DNA of 64,000 nucleotides from an uncultured Prevotella sp. Lineage in GTDB: Bacteria > Bacteroidota > Bacteroidia > Bacteroidales > Bacteroidaceae. The notes beneath the pieces are model-generated. The model was not told the DNA's origin, searched no databases, and saw only the letters and a list, made by a program, of their open reading frames with translations. Both the position numbers and the translations under genes were made by a program. The DNA lies in assembly GCA_944321295.1 (NCBI GenBank), contig CALUKU010000014.1:1-64000 (forward strand), read 5' to 3'. Shown here piece after piece: positions 18,746-27,215 of this stretch. The first letter of the stretch is position 1, and each line of letters opens with the position of its first letter.

Positions 18746-18848
18746 ATGAAAAACTCGGAAGCCATGCAGCACGCCTTAAGCACGAAACGACATGCGGAAA
18801 ATATAGTTAATAAATCAAAACACGTTCACGTTTTTCACTTATTTTTCA

Positions 18849-18856
18849 TATATTTG
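18849..18856 (+). promoter_or_regulatory. Promoter -7 box of the candidate small RNA
   Basis: TATATTTGC is an exact TAnnTTTG match, about 245 bp before nhaD, which has its own box at 19058. Confidence 0.5.
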
Positions 18857-18862
18857 CAGTGC

Positions 18863-18972
18863 TTTTTCAAAGCAGAGGTTAATAAACTAGAATCTTATCA
18901 TTCTCAGATAATATTTAGTTTTTAATGTCTATAGACGACCGAAACGCGACGCTGTGAAGCGTCGCGTTTTGC
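18863..18972 (+). ncRNA. Candidate small RNA with own promoter and terminator
   Basis: A promoter box at 18849-18856 and an intrinsic terminator at 18942-18970 define a transcript of about 110 nt in a gene-free spacer. Within it AAACTA...TAGTTT can pair (about 18892-18921), and a 10-codon open frame (ATG 18925, TGA 18957) runs into the terminator stem. It could instead be a leader-peptide attenuator, but nhaD has a closer promoter downstream. Start site inferred from the box only. Confidence 0.4.
18942..18970 (+). terminator. Intrinsic terminator
   Basis: Arms AAACGCGACGC and GCGTCGCGTTT with a short loop, followed by TTGCATTATA, end the candidate small RNA. Confidence 0.7.
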
Positions 18973-19057
18973 ATTATATACGCCGGCCGGCATACCGACG
19001 TGTCAAAAAACGCATGATTTTTTCGTCACGACGAACATTATTTATAATAATAATGAT

Positions 19058-19065
19058 TAAATTTG
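19058..19065 (+). promoter_or_regulatory. Promoter -7 box for nhaD
   Basis: TAAATTTGC lies 36 bp before the nhaD ATG. Confidence 0.6.
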
Positions 19066-19100
19066 CAACCGAAAACAACTAATCTAATCAAAACAAACAA

Positions 19101-20447
19101 ATGTCAACATTAACACTTACAATCGTTATTGTATTCGTTATCGGATACATGTGCATCGCCTTGGAAACCCTGACTAAAGTCAACAAGGCCGCCGTAGCCC
19201 TACTGATGATGGTAGCGTGCTGGACACTTTACATGTTCGACCCGGGCAACTTCCCGCTCGGCGTGACGACAGAACAGATTTCAGCAGCGGCAAGCGCCGC
19301 CATCGAGGGACACCTCGGAAGCACCGCCACCACGCTGTTCTTCCTGATGGGAGCCATGACCATCGTGGAAACCGTCGACCAGAACGGCGGCTTCAACTTC
19401 GTAAGGGACATGATGAAGACCAAGAGTAAGAAAGCCCTGTTGTGGCGCATCACCATCCTTACGTTCTTCCTCTCGGCCATCCTCGACAACATGACGACGG
19501 CCATCGTCATGGTGATGATCCTGCGCAAGCTCATCGACAACCGCAAAGACCGCCTCATCTACGCGTCGCTGATAATCATCGCGGCCAACTCGGGAGGCGC
19601 CTTCTCGCCCATCGGCGACGTTACGACCATAATGCTCTGGAACAAGAGCCTCATCACCGCCGCCGGCGTGATAAAGGAACTGTTCATCCCGTCGCTGATT
19701 TCAATAGCCGTTCCGGCCTACCTCCTGTCGTTCCATCTTAAGGGAGAAATCTCATCAAAAGCCAATCTCGGCGCCGCAGAGGTGCACAACGACTTCACCG
19801 ACGGCCAGCGCAAGGCCGTGTTCTGGCTCGGCGTGGGCGGCTTGATCTTCGTGCCAATCTTCAAGTCGATAACCCATCTGCCTCCGTTCATCGGCATACT
19901 GCTCGTGCTCGGCGTGCTCTGGACGGCCACCGAGGTGTTCTACCGCCGCCACGGTGAGGAGTCGCTCACGGGCGGAACGCAGAAACGCATCTCATACATC
20001 ATATCCCGCATCGACATGGGCACCATACTCTTCTTCCTCGGAATACTGATGGCCGTTGCGTGCCTGCAGGAAGTAGGCGTGCTCACTGCCGTAGGCAAGG
20101 GCCTCAACACGACGTTCGACGGCAACCACTACCTCGTGACCGGCCTCATCGGCGTGCTCTCGAGCATTGTCGACAACGTGCCCCTCGTGGCCGGATGCAT
20201 GGGCATGTATCCAATGGCCGAAGTTGGCGACATGGCCCAGGACGGCATTTTCTGGCAGCTGTTGGCCTACTGCGCCGGCGTGGGCGGCTCAATGCTCATC
20301 ATCGGTTCGGCTGCAGGCGTCGTGGTGATGGGCCTCGAGAAGATAACCTTCGGCTGGTATATGAAGAACATCACGTGGATAGCCTTCATCGGCTATGTGC
20401 TCGGAATAATTGCTTACTGGGTACAGAAAAGCGTAATAGGATTCTAA
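19101..20447 (+). CDS. nhaD: NhaD-type Na+/H+ antiporter
   Basis: NhaD exports Na+ (or Li+) in exchange for protons at the inner membrane. The 448-residue protein has about 12 membrane segments and the ion-transporter superfamily motifs ILDNMTTAIVM (about residues 130-140) and ANSGGAFSPIGDVTTIMLW, with a second copy of the fold carrying LSSIVDNVPLVAG. It is a single gene with a promoter box at 19058 and a terminator at 20465. Length is normal for the family. Confidence 0.93.
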   Translation: MSTLTLTIVIVFVIGYMCIALETLTKVNKAAVALLMMVACWTLYMFDPGNFPLGVTTEQISAAASAAIEGHLGSTATTLFFLMGAMTIVETVDQNGGFNFVRDMMKTKSKKALLWRITILTFFLSAILDNMTTAIVMVMILRKLIDNRKDRLIYASLIIIAANSGGAFSPIGDVTTIMLWNKSLITAAGVIKELFIPSLISIAVPAYLLSFHLKGEISSKANLGAAEVHNDFTDGQRKAVFWLGVGGLIFVPIFKSITHLPPFIGILLVLGVLWTATEVFYRRHGEESLTGGTQKRISYIISRIDMGTILFFLGILMAVACLQEVGVLTAVGKGLNTTFDGNHYLVTGLIGVLSSIVDNVPLVAGCMGMYPMAEVGDMAQDGIFWQLLAYCAGVGGSMLIIGSAAGVVVMGLEKITFGWYMKNITWIAFIGYVLGIIAYWVQKSVIGF

Positions 20448-20464
20448 GACAAAACTCATAACAG

Positions 20465-20502
20465 CAAAATCGGCGGGGCCTCTAAGACCCCGCCGATTTT
20501 CG
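20465..20502 (+). terminator. Intrinsic terminator of nhaD
   Basis: Arms AAAATCGGCGGGG and CCCCGCCGATTTT, 7-nt loop, followed by CGTTTTGC. It lies between nhaD and a convergent acetyltransferase and may serve both. Confidence 0.85.
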
Positions 20503-20537
20503 TTTTGCATCCAACTGCAATAAAACTTTCAGCCCCG

Positions 20538-21131
20538 CTACTTCACGGCATACTGCAAGTGCTTCATCTCATGGCCGCCCCAAGAGCTGTCGCCGACGTA
20601 CTTGAAGCCGATACGGGTGTAAAGCTTCTCGGCCTTCGGGTTGCCTTTATCAACCAGCAGGCCGACGGCCGGCAGCCCCATGGCCTTGGCCTTGTCGATG
20701 GCAGCATTGAGAAGGGCCGTGGCTATGCCGCGTCCGCGGTGGCTCTCGGGCACGGCTATGCTGTCGATATACAGCTCACCGGCCTGCGTCTCGTCGTCCA
20801 TGCCGCTGAAATCGCGGCCGAACTCTGCCTTGGCAGCCTCGACGAAAGCACGCCTAAGCTCGTAAAGCTTACCTCCGTCATACGACACACAACAGCCGCA
20901 TACGCCGCCGTCGGCGTCAATGGCGACAATCGTGTTTAAGTAACTATACTGCGAGTCGTCCGCCAGGACGAGCTTTGTCATCACACGCTCAAAATCGTCG
21001 AGCGTATGATCCGGCCCGGCAAAATAGCGGCAGCAGTCATAATTCATTGCCTGCATGATAAGCCTTGCTATCGAAAGGGCTTGGAATTTCTCTGCGTTTT
21101 GTATTTCCATAGTAATATTATTATGTTCCAT
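20538..21131 (-). CDS. GNAT-family N-acetyltransferase
   Basis: The 197-residue cytosolic protein has the acetyl-CoA loop SHRGRGIATALL (about residues 128-139) followed by GLLVDKGNPKAEKLYTRIGF, the standard GNAT C-terminal half. A downstream Met (MEIQNAEKF) is an alternative start. The substrate is unknown. It is convergent with nhaD and shares the terminator at 20465. Confidence 0.85.
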   Translation of the reverse strand: MEHNNITMEIQNAEKFQALSIARLIMQAMNYDCCRYFAGPDHTLDDFERVMTKLVLADDSQYSYLNTIVAIDADGGVCGCCVSYDGGKLYELRRAFVEAAKAEFGRDFSGMDDETQAGELYIDSIAVPESHRGRGIATALLNAAIDKAKAMGLPAVGLLVDKGNPKAEKLYTRIGFKYVGDSSWGGHEMKHLQYAVK

Positions 21132-21222
21132 GCCGCCTGTGCCACCAGCCCCGAAGGGTTGTCACAAACGGCATGGAACGTTTTATTAAAAATTCTCTTA
21201 CGCCATGCTCGGCGCCCGCATC

Positions 21223-22515
21223 CTATTCCTCGGGCTTCTCATCCTTGAGCGTGACGAGCACCTTGTCAATCCTGGCGCCGTCCATGTCTACTATCTCAAG
21301 GTTGAAACAGTTCCACTCCGTGCGCTCGCCGGCCTGCGGTATGCGCTTCATCTGCTCTATGATCAGACCCGCCAGGGTGTTATAGTTCTGCTGTTCGCCG
21401 TCGTAAAGTTCCTCCTTGTCGAAATAAGAAAGGAAGTCGTAGAACGAGCATTGGCCGTCGACGAGCCAGCTCTCCGAGTCCTCGCGCTTTACGATCTCGG
21501 GGTCACCGCTAATCTCGTCGATGTTGCCGACGAGGCCTTCGAGTATGTCGCGCAGCGTAACTACGCCTTGGAAACTGCCGAACTCGTCGCAGATGAACGC
21601 CTGCTTGATGCGCTTCTCCTTCATCTGTTCCAAAGCCTTGTAGACGCTCATGTTCTCATAGAAGTAGACCGCGGGATGCATCAGTGCCTTCAGGTTGAGC
21701 GTGTCGTCGTCAAGACGGAAGATGAGATCCTTGAGCAACACTATGCCGAGAATGTTGTCAACGCCGCGGTCGATGAGCGGGTAAGCCTCGTACATATTCT
21801 CGTTGAGCACCTGCTTAAGCTCTGCGTTAGTCATGTTCACGTCAAGTGTGATAACGTCAGAGCGGTGGGTCATTATAGAGTCTACGGTAAGGTCGCCGAG
21901 CATGAAGACGCGCTGAACGATGTCCTGCTCAACCTCCTGCACCTCGCCGTCCTCCTTGCCTTCCTGAACGATCGACTTGATGTCCTCCTCGGTGACCTTG
22001 GTTTCGGCGTTCTTGACGCCCAGCAGGTTGACCATCGCCTCGGTGCTCTTTGACAATATCCACACGAAAGGCCCCGCTATTACCGACAGCACGTACATTG
22101 GCCGCGCTATGACCTTTGACACACGCTCGGCAACGCTCATGCCAATACGCTTGGGCACAAGCTCGCCGAAGATTATCGTCAGGTAAGTCACGATGATGAC
22201 TATCAGCGTCTGCGCCAGCGGATAGGCCCAGCGCTCCGGCATGCCGAAGCTCTCGAACACGTCGGAGAACTTGCCTGAGAGCGAAGCTCCCGAATAAATA
22301 CCGGTCAGGATACCGATAAGCGTTATTCCTATTTGTACCGTTGAGAGGAAGCGGTCGGGGTCGTTGGCAAGGCGCAGCGCCGTGCGTGCCCCCTTGCTAC
22401 CCTTCTTTTCGTCGTTGGATAAAGTTGTTTTTCTTGCTTGAATGACTGCTATCTCTGACATCGCGAAAATGCCGTTGAACATTATCAATAGCAGTATTAT
22501 AATAATTTCGTCCAT
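21223..22515 (-). CDS. CNNM/CorC-HlyC transporter family protein
   Basis: The 430-residue inner-membrane protein is of the hemolysin C/CorC type, whose bacterial members export Mg2+ or act with cation transporters. An N-terminal DUF21 membrane domain (IIIILLLIMFNGIFAMSEIA, then GELVPKRIGMS) is followed by two CBS domains (from VDSIMTHRSDVITLD, and AFICDEFGSFQGVVTLRDILE) and a C-terminal CorC/HlyC domain ending in VLVTLKDEKPEE. A promoter box lies at 22544-22551. Confidence 0.92.
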   Translation of the reverse strand: MDEIIIILLLIMFNGIFAMSEIAVIQARKTTLSNDEKKGSKGARTALRLANDPDRFLSTVQIGITLIGILTGIYSGASLSGKFSDVFESFGMPERWAYPLAQTLIVIIVTYLTIIFGELVPKRIGMSVAERVSKVIARPMYVLSVIAGPFVWILSKSTEAMVNLLGVKNAETKVTEEDIKSIVQEGKEDGEVQEVEQDIVQRVFMLGDLTVDSIMTHRSDVITLDVNMTNAELKQVLNENMYEAYPLIDRGVDNILGIVLLKDLIFRLDDDTLNLKALMHPAVYFYENMSVYKALEQMKEKRIKQAFICDEFGSFQGVVTLRDILEGLVGNIDEISGDPEIVKREDSESWLVDGQCSFYDFLSYFDKEELYDGEQQNYNTLAGLIIEQMKRIPQAGERTEWNCFNLEIVDMDGARIDKVLVTLKDEKPEE

Positions 22516-22543
22516 TTAATGGTTACAAATCTTGTTTCCGCTG

Positions 22544-22551
22544 CAAAGATA
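22544..22551 (-). promoter_or_regulatory. Promoter -7 box for the CNNM/CorC gene
   Basis: TATCTTTGC on the minus strand, 29 bp before the start at 22515. Confidence 0.6.
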
Positions 22552-22775
22552 ATGCATGTTATGCGAAATACAAAATAAAACGTCCGAAAAGAAATTTAAT
22601 TTTCATCTTGCAAGCGTTTTGCGGCCGATTTATTTCAGCGTGACAACTTTTCGGGCGCAAAAGCGACCTTGCATCACGACCGCGCGGCATGAGTCGCGGC
22701 TGTAATGCTTAGCGTAGCCACAGCCGAACAGACGCGGCCGTACTGCGAGGATACGGCCGCGGAGCAATAGTGTAT

Positions 22776-22988
22776 TTAATAATAATGTTCGTGGTAAATC
22801 TCCAAAAACAGCGTGTCGCCGTCTTGCGAGAACGAAATCTTATCCTCACGCGCCAACCAACCTACGGCGGCGGCCAGCTCGACGGGGCTGATACCGGTCT
22901 CGGCAACAAGCTCGTTCCACGAAAGCCTACGCCCTACTAAGGTTCTCCACACCGTTCCTGCTGTTTCTCCAATAACAATCTTATCCAT
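22776..22988 (-). CDS. Small winged-helix protein (DUF2582-like)
   Basis: The 70-residue protein starts at the ATG of MDKIVIGETAG; a longer reading frame extends upstream but through AT-rich non-coding-like sequence. The pattern WRTLVGRRLSWNELVAETG, then VGWLAREDKISFSQDGD, is a compact winged helix known from Bacteroidetes and archaeal small proteins. Binding to nucleic acid is inferred from the fold only. Confidence 0.8.
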   Translation of the reverse strand: MDKIVIGETAGTVWRTLVGRRLSWNELVAETGISPVELAAAVGWLAREDKISFSQDGDTLFLEIYHEHYY

Positions 22989-23249
22989 AGCATGTGTATT
23001 TAAATGGTTTAACAATTTTCCGCCATAAGCGCCTAACAGGCGCCTTCCGCCATGAAATGGTTTCCAACTACAAAGTAAATAAAATAAAACCATACTTTGA
23101 TTAAAAACACGATAAAAAATCAATACATTAGGATTTTCGTACAAAATTACATTCAAAAAGGACATCCACGCCTGCTACGCACCCCTGTCAGGCAAGGACA
23201 TAAAAGCCGTCAGGACGTTGCCTGACGCCAGCGCCGCCGCCAACGTCAT

Positions 23250-23370
23250 TGTAAAAGGCAAGCAACGGGCGCGCAAAAGGCAACCTTTCACAAGACAAAA
23301 GGCAAGCTTTCGCAGGGCGAAAGCTTGCCTTTTGCAAAGTAGAATATAACGTATTGATTATCAGCAGGAT
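23250..23370. repeat. AAAAGG hairpin cluster with ATTGATTATCAG
   Basis: Contains a perfect 16-bp hairpin (23297-23333, arms AAAAGGCAAGCTTTCG) that could terminate the RprX-like gene ending at 23434, then TATTGATTATCAGCAGGATACAAAG. The rest of the 22989-23433 spacer shows nothing coding. Confidence 0.65.
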
Positions 23371-23433
23371 ACAAAGCAGGAAGAGGACGGCGGCACACGC
23401 TTGGGCGGAAGGCGGCGGCACGACGCGCCGGAC

Positions 23434-24843
23434 TTACTTCCTGAGCGTGAAATCGAAGCGAAGACCGCCGGTAATGTTGTTGCCTACGGCTATCGTTCCG
23501 CCGTGCAGTAGCACCGAGTTCTTGACTATTGCCAGGCCAAGGCCCGTGCCGCCCATCTTTCGGCTGCGCCCCTTGTCAACACGGTAGAAACGCTCGAACA
23601 GGCGCGGCAGGTGCTCGTAAGGCACGCCCACGCCGTTGTCGCTGAACGTAAAGCTCCAGAAGTCGTCTTTCTGTGAGGCCGAAAGAGTTATCGTCGTGCC
23701 CTCGCCGGCATAGGCAATGGCATTGTCGGTAAGATTGCGGAAAACGCTGTAGAGCAACGACTGGTTGCCGCGCACCACTACGCCCTGCGGCAGGCGGTTG
23801 TTAAACGTCATGCCTCGCTCCGACATCTGCAACGTGGTGTCTTTGACGATGTTGGCCACCATCGTGTTGATGTCAACCGTTTCAAAGTCCATCATGTTCG
23901 GTGCGTCGTCAAGGCGGTTGAGCGTAGAGATGTCATGAAGCAGCGACGCAAGGCGCTGCGACTGGGCGTAGCACCTCTCAAGGAACTGCTGCTTGGTGGC
24001 CTCGTTGATGTTAGGGTTCTCCAACACCGTTTCAAGATAGCCCTGTATGCTGGCCACGGGCGTTTTCAGCTCATGCGCGATGTTCTGCGTAAGCTGGCGT
24101 TTCAGCACGTTCTGCTCCTCCTTCGTGCGCTGCAGGCGCTTGTATATCTTTATTATGCGCTCGGCTATCTCGCCCAGTTCGTCGTTCGGGAAACCGACAA
24201 GGTCTTCAGTGTCAAGACTCTCGTTATGGTCGGCACGGCTGGCGAAGAGGCGCAGCTTCATGATGTTGTCGCCCAGGCGGCTGACGAAACGGTAAAGTAT
24301 GAACACGAGGATGAGCATTGCCACGAGCGTGAACCACAGGTAATGCTGGTCGGTCTTGAGTATTTCGTCAAGGCCGTCGTCGTAAGGCAGGGCCGAACGC
24401 AAAACGAGGTCAAGCCCGGGAACATACGTCGCCGAATAGAAATAATTCTGGTTCATCGTCGAACTGAGCCTGCTGAAGTCGAACCCGCTGCCGTCAGAGA
24501 AGGCCTCGCGCACCTCGGCACGGTTGCGATGGTTCTGCAGCTTGCCGTAGTTCTTGTTGATATTGTCATACACTACGCGGCCGTCGCGGGCAATGAGCGT
24601 CACGCGCAGCCCGTGCATATGATGGTTTTTCACATACCGGTCGAGCGTTTTCTCGGAATGGTCGCCGATGTACTGCAGCGTTTCAATCATCCTCGAGTTG
24701 TAATCCTGGAGCCTGGCGTTGAGCGAGTTTATCTTGTATTCGCGCTCACGCGAGTGCTGAAAGATGATGAACGCCGCGGCGAATACCATGAAAACGGCCA
24801 GCACGCTGACGTAAAGGCGTGTTCCTACAGAAGTTCTGAACAT
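23434..24843 (-). CDS. rprX: Sensor histidine kinase, RprX-like
   Basis: The 469-residue inner-membrane kinase has two membrane helices (about residues 9-27 and 170-190) around a periplasmic sensor, a HAMP-like linker, the phospho-acceptor box NIAHELKTPVASIQGYLE, and the ATPase boxes NLTDNAIAYA, DNGVGVP and GGTGLGLAIVK. With the regulator encoded 144 bp upstream it forms a two-component system. The pair resembles RprX/RprY of Bacteroides, but a PhoR-like role is possible. Confidence 0.88.
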   Translation of the reverse strand: MFRTSVGTRLYVSVLAVFMVFAAAFIIFQHSREREYKINSLNARLQDYNSRMIETLQYIGDHSEKTLDRYVKNHHMHGLRVTLIARDGRVVYDNINKNYGKLQNHRNRAEVREAFSDGSGFDFSRLSSTMNQNYFYSATYVPGLDLVLRSALPYDDGLDEILKTDQHYLWFTLVAMLILVFILYRFVSRLGDNIMKLRLFASRADHNESLDTEDLVGFPNDELGEIAERIIKIYKRLQRTKEEQNVLKRQLTQNIAHELKTPVASIQGYLETVLENPNINEATKQQFLERCYAQSQRLASLLHDISTLNRLDDAPNMMDFETVDINTMVANIVKDTTLQMSERGMTFNNRLPQGVVVRGNQSLLYSVFRNLTDNAIAYAGEGTTITLSASQKDDFWSFTFSDNGVGVPYEHLPRLFERFYRVDKGRSRKMGGTGLGLAIVKNSVLLHGGTIAVGNNITGGLRFDFTLRK

Positions 24844-24850
24844 ATTTTTC

Positions 24851-24977
24851 AGGTTATAAGGTCATGCGGTTTTAAGGTTCTACGGTTTGCGGTTATGTGA
24901 CATTGCCGCTCTTCACGGAGCTTATGGTTGGGCGGCTTTGCCTTATAACCATTACAGCCGCTGAACCGTAAAACCGC
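24851..24977. repeat. Foldback element, ACGGTT-type arms (rprY-rprX junction)
   Basis: Left arm 24851-24896 has repeated GGTT units (CGGTTTTAAGGTTCTACGGT); right arm 24941-24977 is the imperfect complement (CTGAACCGTAAAACCGCG). It begins 11 bp after the regulator stop and fills most of the junction. Confidence 0.5.
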
Positions 24978-24987
24978 GAAAAGCCAT

Positions 24988-25677
24988 TTATGCGTCGAAA
25001 TAATAGCCGAAACCGAGGCGCGTAACGATACACTTCGAGAACTTGCCAATCTTCTTGCGCAGACGTGTTATGTTGACGTCGACGGTGCGGTCGAGCACGA
25101 GCACGTCCTTCGGCCAGATGCGGTCGATAAGCTCCTGGCGCGAGAACACACGGCCCTTCTCGTCAAGCAAGAGGTGTAAAATCTCAAACTCGGTCTTTGT
25201 GAACGGCACGTCCTCGCCGTCAATGCTGACGGTCTTCTTGTCGAGGTTAAGTTCAAGGCCTTGGTATCGCAACACGTTCGCCTGCTGTTCGTTGTTCTTT
25301 TCAGCGGTGCGGCGCAGCACGGCGCGTATCCTTACGAGCACCTCGCGTATCGAGAAAGGCTTCGAGATATAGTCGTCGGCGCCGAGGTTGAAGCCCGTCA
25401 CGGTGTCGTTTTCAGTATCGCGCGCCGTCAGGAACACCACGGGAATGTTCTTCGTGGCCGGGTCTTCCTTAAGCTTCCGCGCCATGGCGAAGCCTGACAT
25501 GCCGCCCATCATAACGTCAAGCAGCAGCAAGTCGAAACCGGCGACGTCCATATTAAGGGCCTCTTCGGCCGAATTGGCCGTTTCGACGGTATATCCGTCG
25601 GTTTCAAGATTGAACTTCAAGATTTCACATAAGTCCTGTTCGTCGTCAACAACCAATATTTTATAATTATTGTCCAT
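24988..25677 (-). CDS. rprY: Response regulator, OmpR/PhoB family, RprY-like
   Basis: The regulator (229 residues from MDNNYKILVVDDEQ) has an N-terminal receiver with the phospho-acceptor Asp in LLLLDVMMGG, the conserved Thr in FLTARD and Lys in YISKPFS, then a C-terminal winged-helix DNA-binding domain (EFEILHLLLDEKGRVFSRQE, TVDVNITRLRKKIG). An in-frame GTG at 25701 would lie at about the transcription start predicted from the box at 25706-25713, so the ATG at 25677 is preferred. It is co-directional with rprX. Confidence 0.9.
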   Translation of the reverse strand: MDNNYKILVVDDEQDLCEILKFNLETDGYTVETANSAEEALNMDVAGFDLLLLDVMMGGMSGFAMARKLKEDPATKNIPVVFLTARDTENDTVTGFNLGADDYISKPFSIREVLVRIRAVLRRTAEKNNEQQANVLRYQGLELNLDKKTVSIDGEDVPFTKTEFEILHLLLDEKGRVFSRQELIDRIWPKDVLVLDRTVDVNITRLRKKIGKFSKCIVTRLGFGYYFDA

Positions 25678-25705
25678 AAAAGTGTTGTTAAGTATTTTCA
25701 CTTTG

Positions 25706-25713
25706 CAAAAGTA
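25706..25713 (-). promoter_or_regulatory. Promoter -7 box for rprY
   Basis: TACTTTTGC on the minus strand; its position decides for the 25677 start of the regulator. Confidence 0.6.
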
Positions 25714-25754
25714 CCAACTAAAATGTTCATACCTGTTACACGGGTGTTACAATT

Positions 25755-25846
25755 GAGTTAAGAATTAAGGGTTAAGAATTAAGAAAATATGCTTTTGCGC
25801 AGACTAAGGTCGTTTTCTTAATTCTTAACTATTAATTATTAATTTT
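25755..25846. repeat. Foldback element, TTAAGAA-type arms (rmuC-rprY junction)
   Basis: Tandem TTAAGAA-like units at 25755-25787 face their complement at 25813-25846; the inner 17 bp pair perfectly. The loop is about 25 nt. The right arm overlaps the rmuC stop codon (25839-25841). Confidence 0.75.
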
Positions 25847-27176
25847 CATCAGGCAGCTTGCGCTTGGGATTTTCCTTGGCACCCATCTCTACAAGCTTCC
25901 TTGCCGAGCTGACGAAACCTCGGTTTCCGGTCATCGCCTTGCGGGCCTCGTCATACGCAGACTGCACAGCCTCGACGTTCTTGCCAATCTTCTCGAAGCG
26001 CTCAACGAACAGGCCTACACGCTCAACCAGGGCGTTGGCCAGGCCGAACACCTGCTCCTGATTGTCAGCCTGCCGCTGCTGCGTCCACGCTATCTGCAAA
26101 AGGCGCAACAAGGAGAACAGGTTCTGTTCGCCGGTTATTATCACGTTGCGCTCGAAAGCGTAATTCCACAGCGACGCGTCGGCCGACACGGCGAGCTGCA
26201 TGGCCGCCTCCTGCGGCACGAACATTATGACGAAGTCAAGCGTGGTGCCGCCTTCCATCGAATACTTTCCGTAACTTTTGGCCGACAGCTCGTCAACATG
26301 GCGGCGCACGCTCTTAACGTGCTCGTCGAGAAAACGCTTCCGCTCGTCGTCGCTCTCGGCGTTGACATAACCGATAAACGCCGTCAGCGAGGCCTTAGAG
26401 TCAATGATTACGTCCTTATGGTCAGGGTAATGCAGCACCACGTCGGGGCGCATCATGTTATCAGTGTCGTCGTTGCGGATTACGTTTCCCTTAGCGTCAC
26501 GCATGGTGTACTGCACGTCATACTCCACACCTTTGGTAAACCCGAACTTGTCAAGCAGGTCGTTCAGCTTCATTTCGCCGAAGTCGCCCTGCACCTTCGG
26601 CCCCGTCTGAAGCGCCTTCGACAGCTTCTCGGCCTCCAAGCCGAGGCTCTCAGTAGTGGCATGCATCTGGCGCAGCTGTTCGCTCAGCGACGCCGTGCTG
26701 CGCGTAAACGACTCCCGGTTGTCGTCCATAGACTTCTTCATCTCAGTCATAACGGCCTTGAGCGGGGCCAGGATGGAGTCCATCTGCGTGCGGTTTGTCT
26801 TGTCAAGCTCCTCGGAGCGCTGTTTCAGCAGGCGCTCCGTAGTGGTGTTGAGCTGCTCTTGCACCAGCTTCAAGCGCTCGGCAAACTGCTTGTCAAGCAA
26901 CGCCGTGCGCTCTTCCTTATCACGTTCGTACCTCCGCTCGGCCTCTTCAAGCCGTGCGGCGAACTGCCGTTCGGCCTCATCCTGCTTACGTTCATGCTCG
27001 CGCTTGCTTTCCTCCAGCTGCCTGCTAAGCAGCTCCGCCTCACGCTGCTTCACGGCAACGTCGCCCGAAAGGGCTGAAATGCGGTCGTTAAGCAACTTGC
27101 TTTTATTTTGGTTAACGAGTATAAGAATAACGGCGGAAACCAAAACGCCGGCTATAAAAAACACTAACGATACCAT
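25839..27176 (-). CDS. rmuC: DNA recombination protein RmuC
   Basis: RmuC limits inversions and recombination at short repeats in E. coli. The 445-residue protein has an N-terminal membrane anchor (VSLVFFIAGVLVSAVILILV), a long coiled coil (about residues 25-190) and the RmuC core with GPKVQGDFGEMKLNDLLD, DVVLHYPDHKDVIIDSKASL and the C-terminal WTQQRQADN. It stands between the helicase and the two-component genes. Its stop lies in the arm of a foldback element. Confidence 0.93.
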   Translation of the reverse strand: MVSLVFFIAGVLVSAVILILVNQNKSKLLNDRISALSGDVAVKQREAELLSRQLEESKREHERKQDEAERQFAARLEEAERRYERDKEERTALLDKQFAERLKLVQEQLNTTTERLLKQRSEELDKTNRTQMDSILAPLKAVMTEMKKSMDDNRESFTRSTASLSEQLRQMHATTESLGLEAEKLSKALQTGPKVQGDFGEMKLNDLLDKFGFTKGVEYDVQYTMRDAKGNVIRNDDTDNMMRPDVVLHYPDHKDVIIDSKASLTAFIGYVNAESDDERKRFLDEHVKSVRRHVDELSAKSYGKYSMEGGTTLDFVIMFVPQEAAMQLAVSADASLWNYAFERNVIITGEQNLFSLLRLLQIAWTQQRQADNQEQVFGLANALVERVGLFVERFEKIGKNVEAVQSAYDEARKAMTGNRGFVSSARKLVEMGAKENPKRKLPDEN

Positions 27177-27215
27177 AATAACTTATTTAGGAAATAACAT
27201 ATTCAAACATTAAAC

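Noticed and set aside
23188-23421. 77-codon open frame downstream of the winged-helix gene
   Set aside because: It covers the AAAAGG cluster and has no plausible protein features.
25701-25701. GTG start for the RprY-like regulator
   Set aside because: The -7 box at 25706-25713 places the transcription start at or after this codon; the ATG at 25677 gives the standard receiver start.
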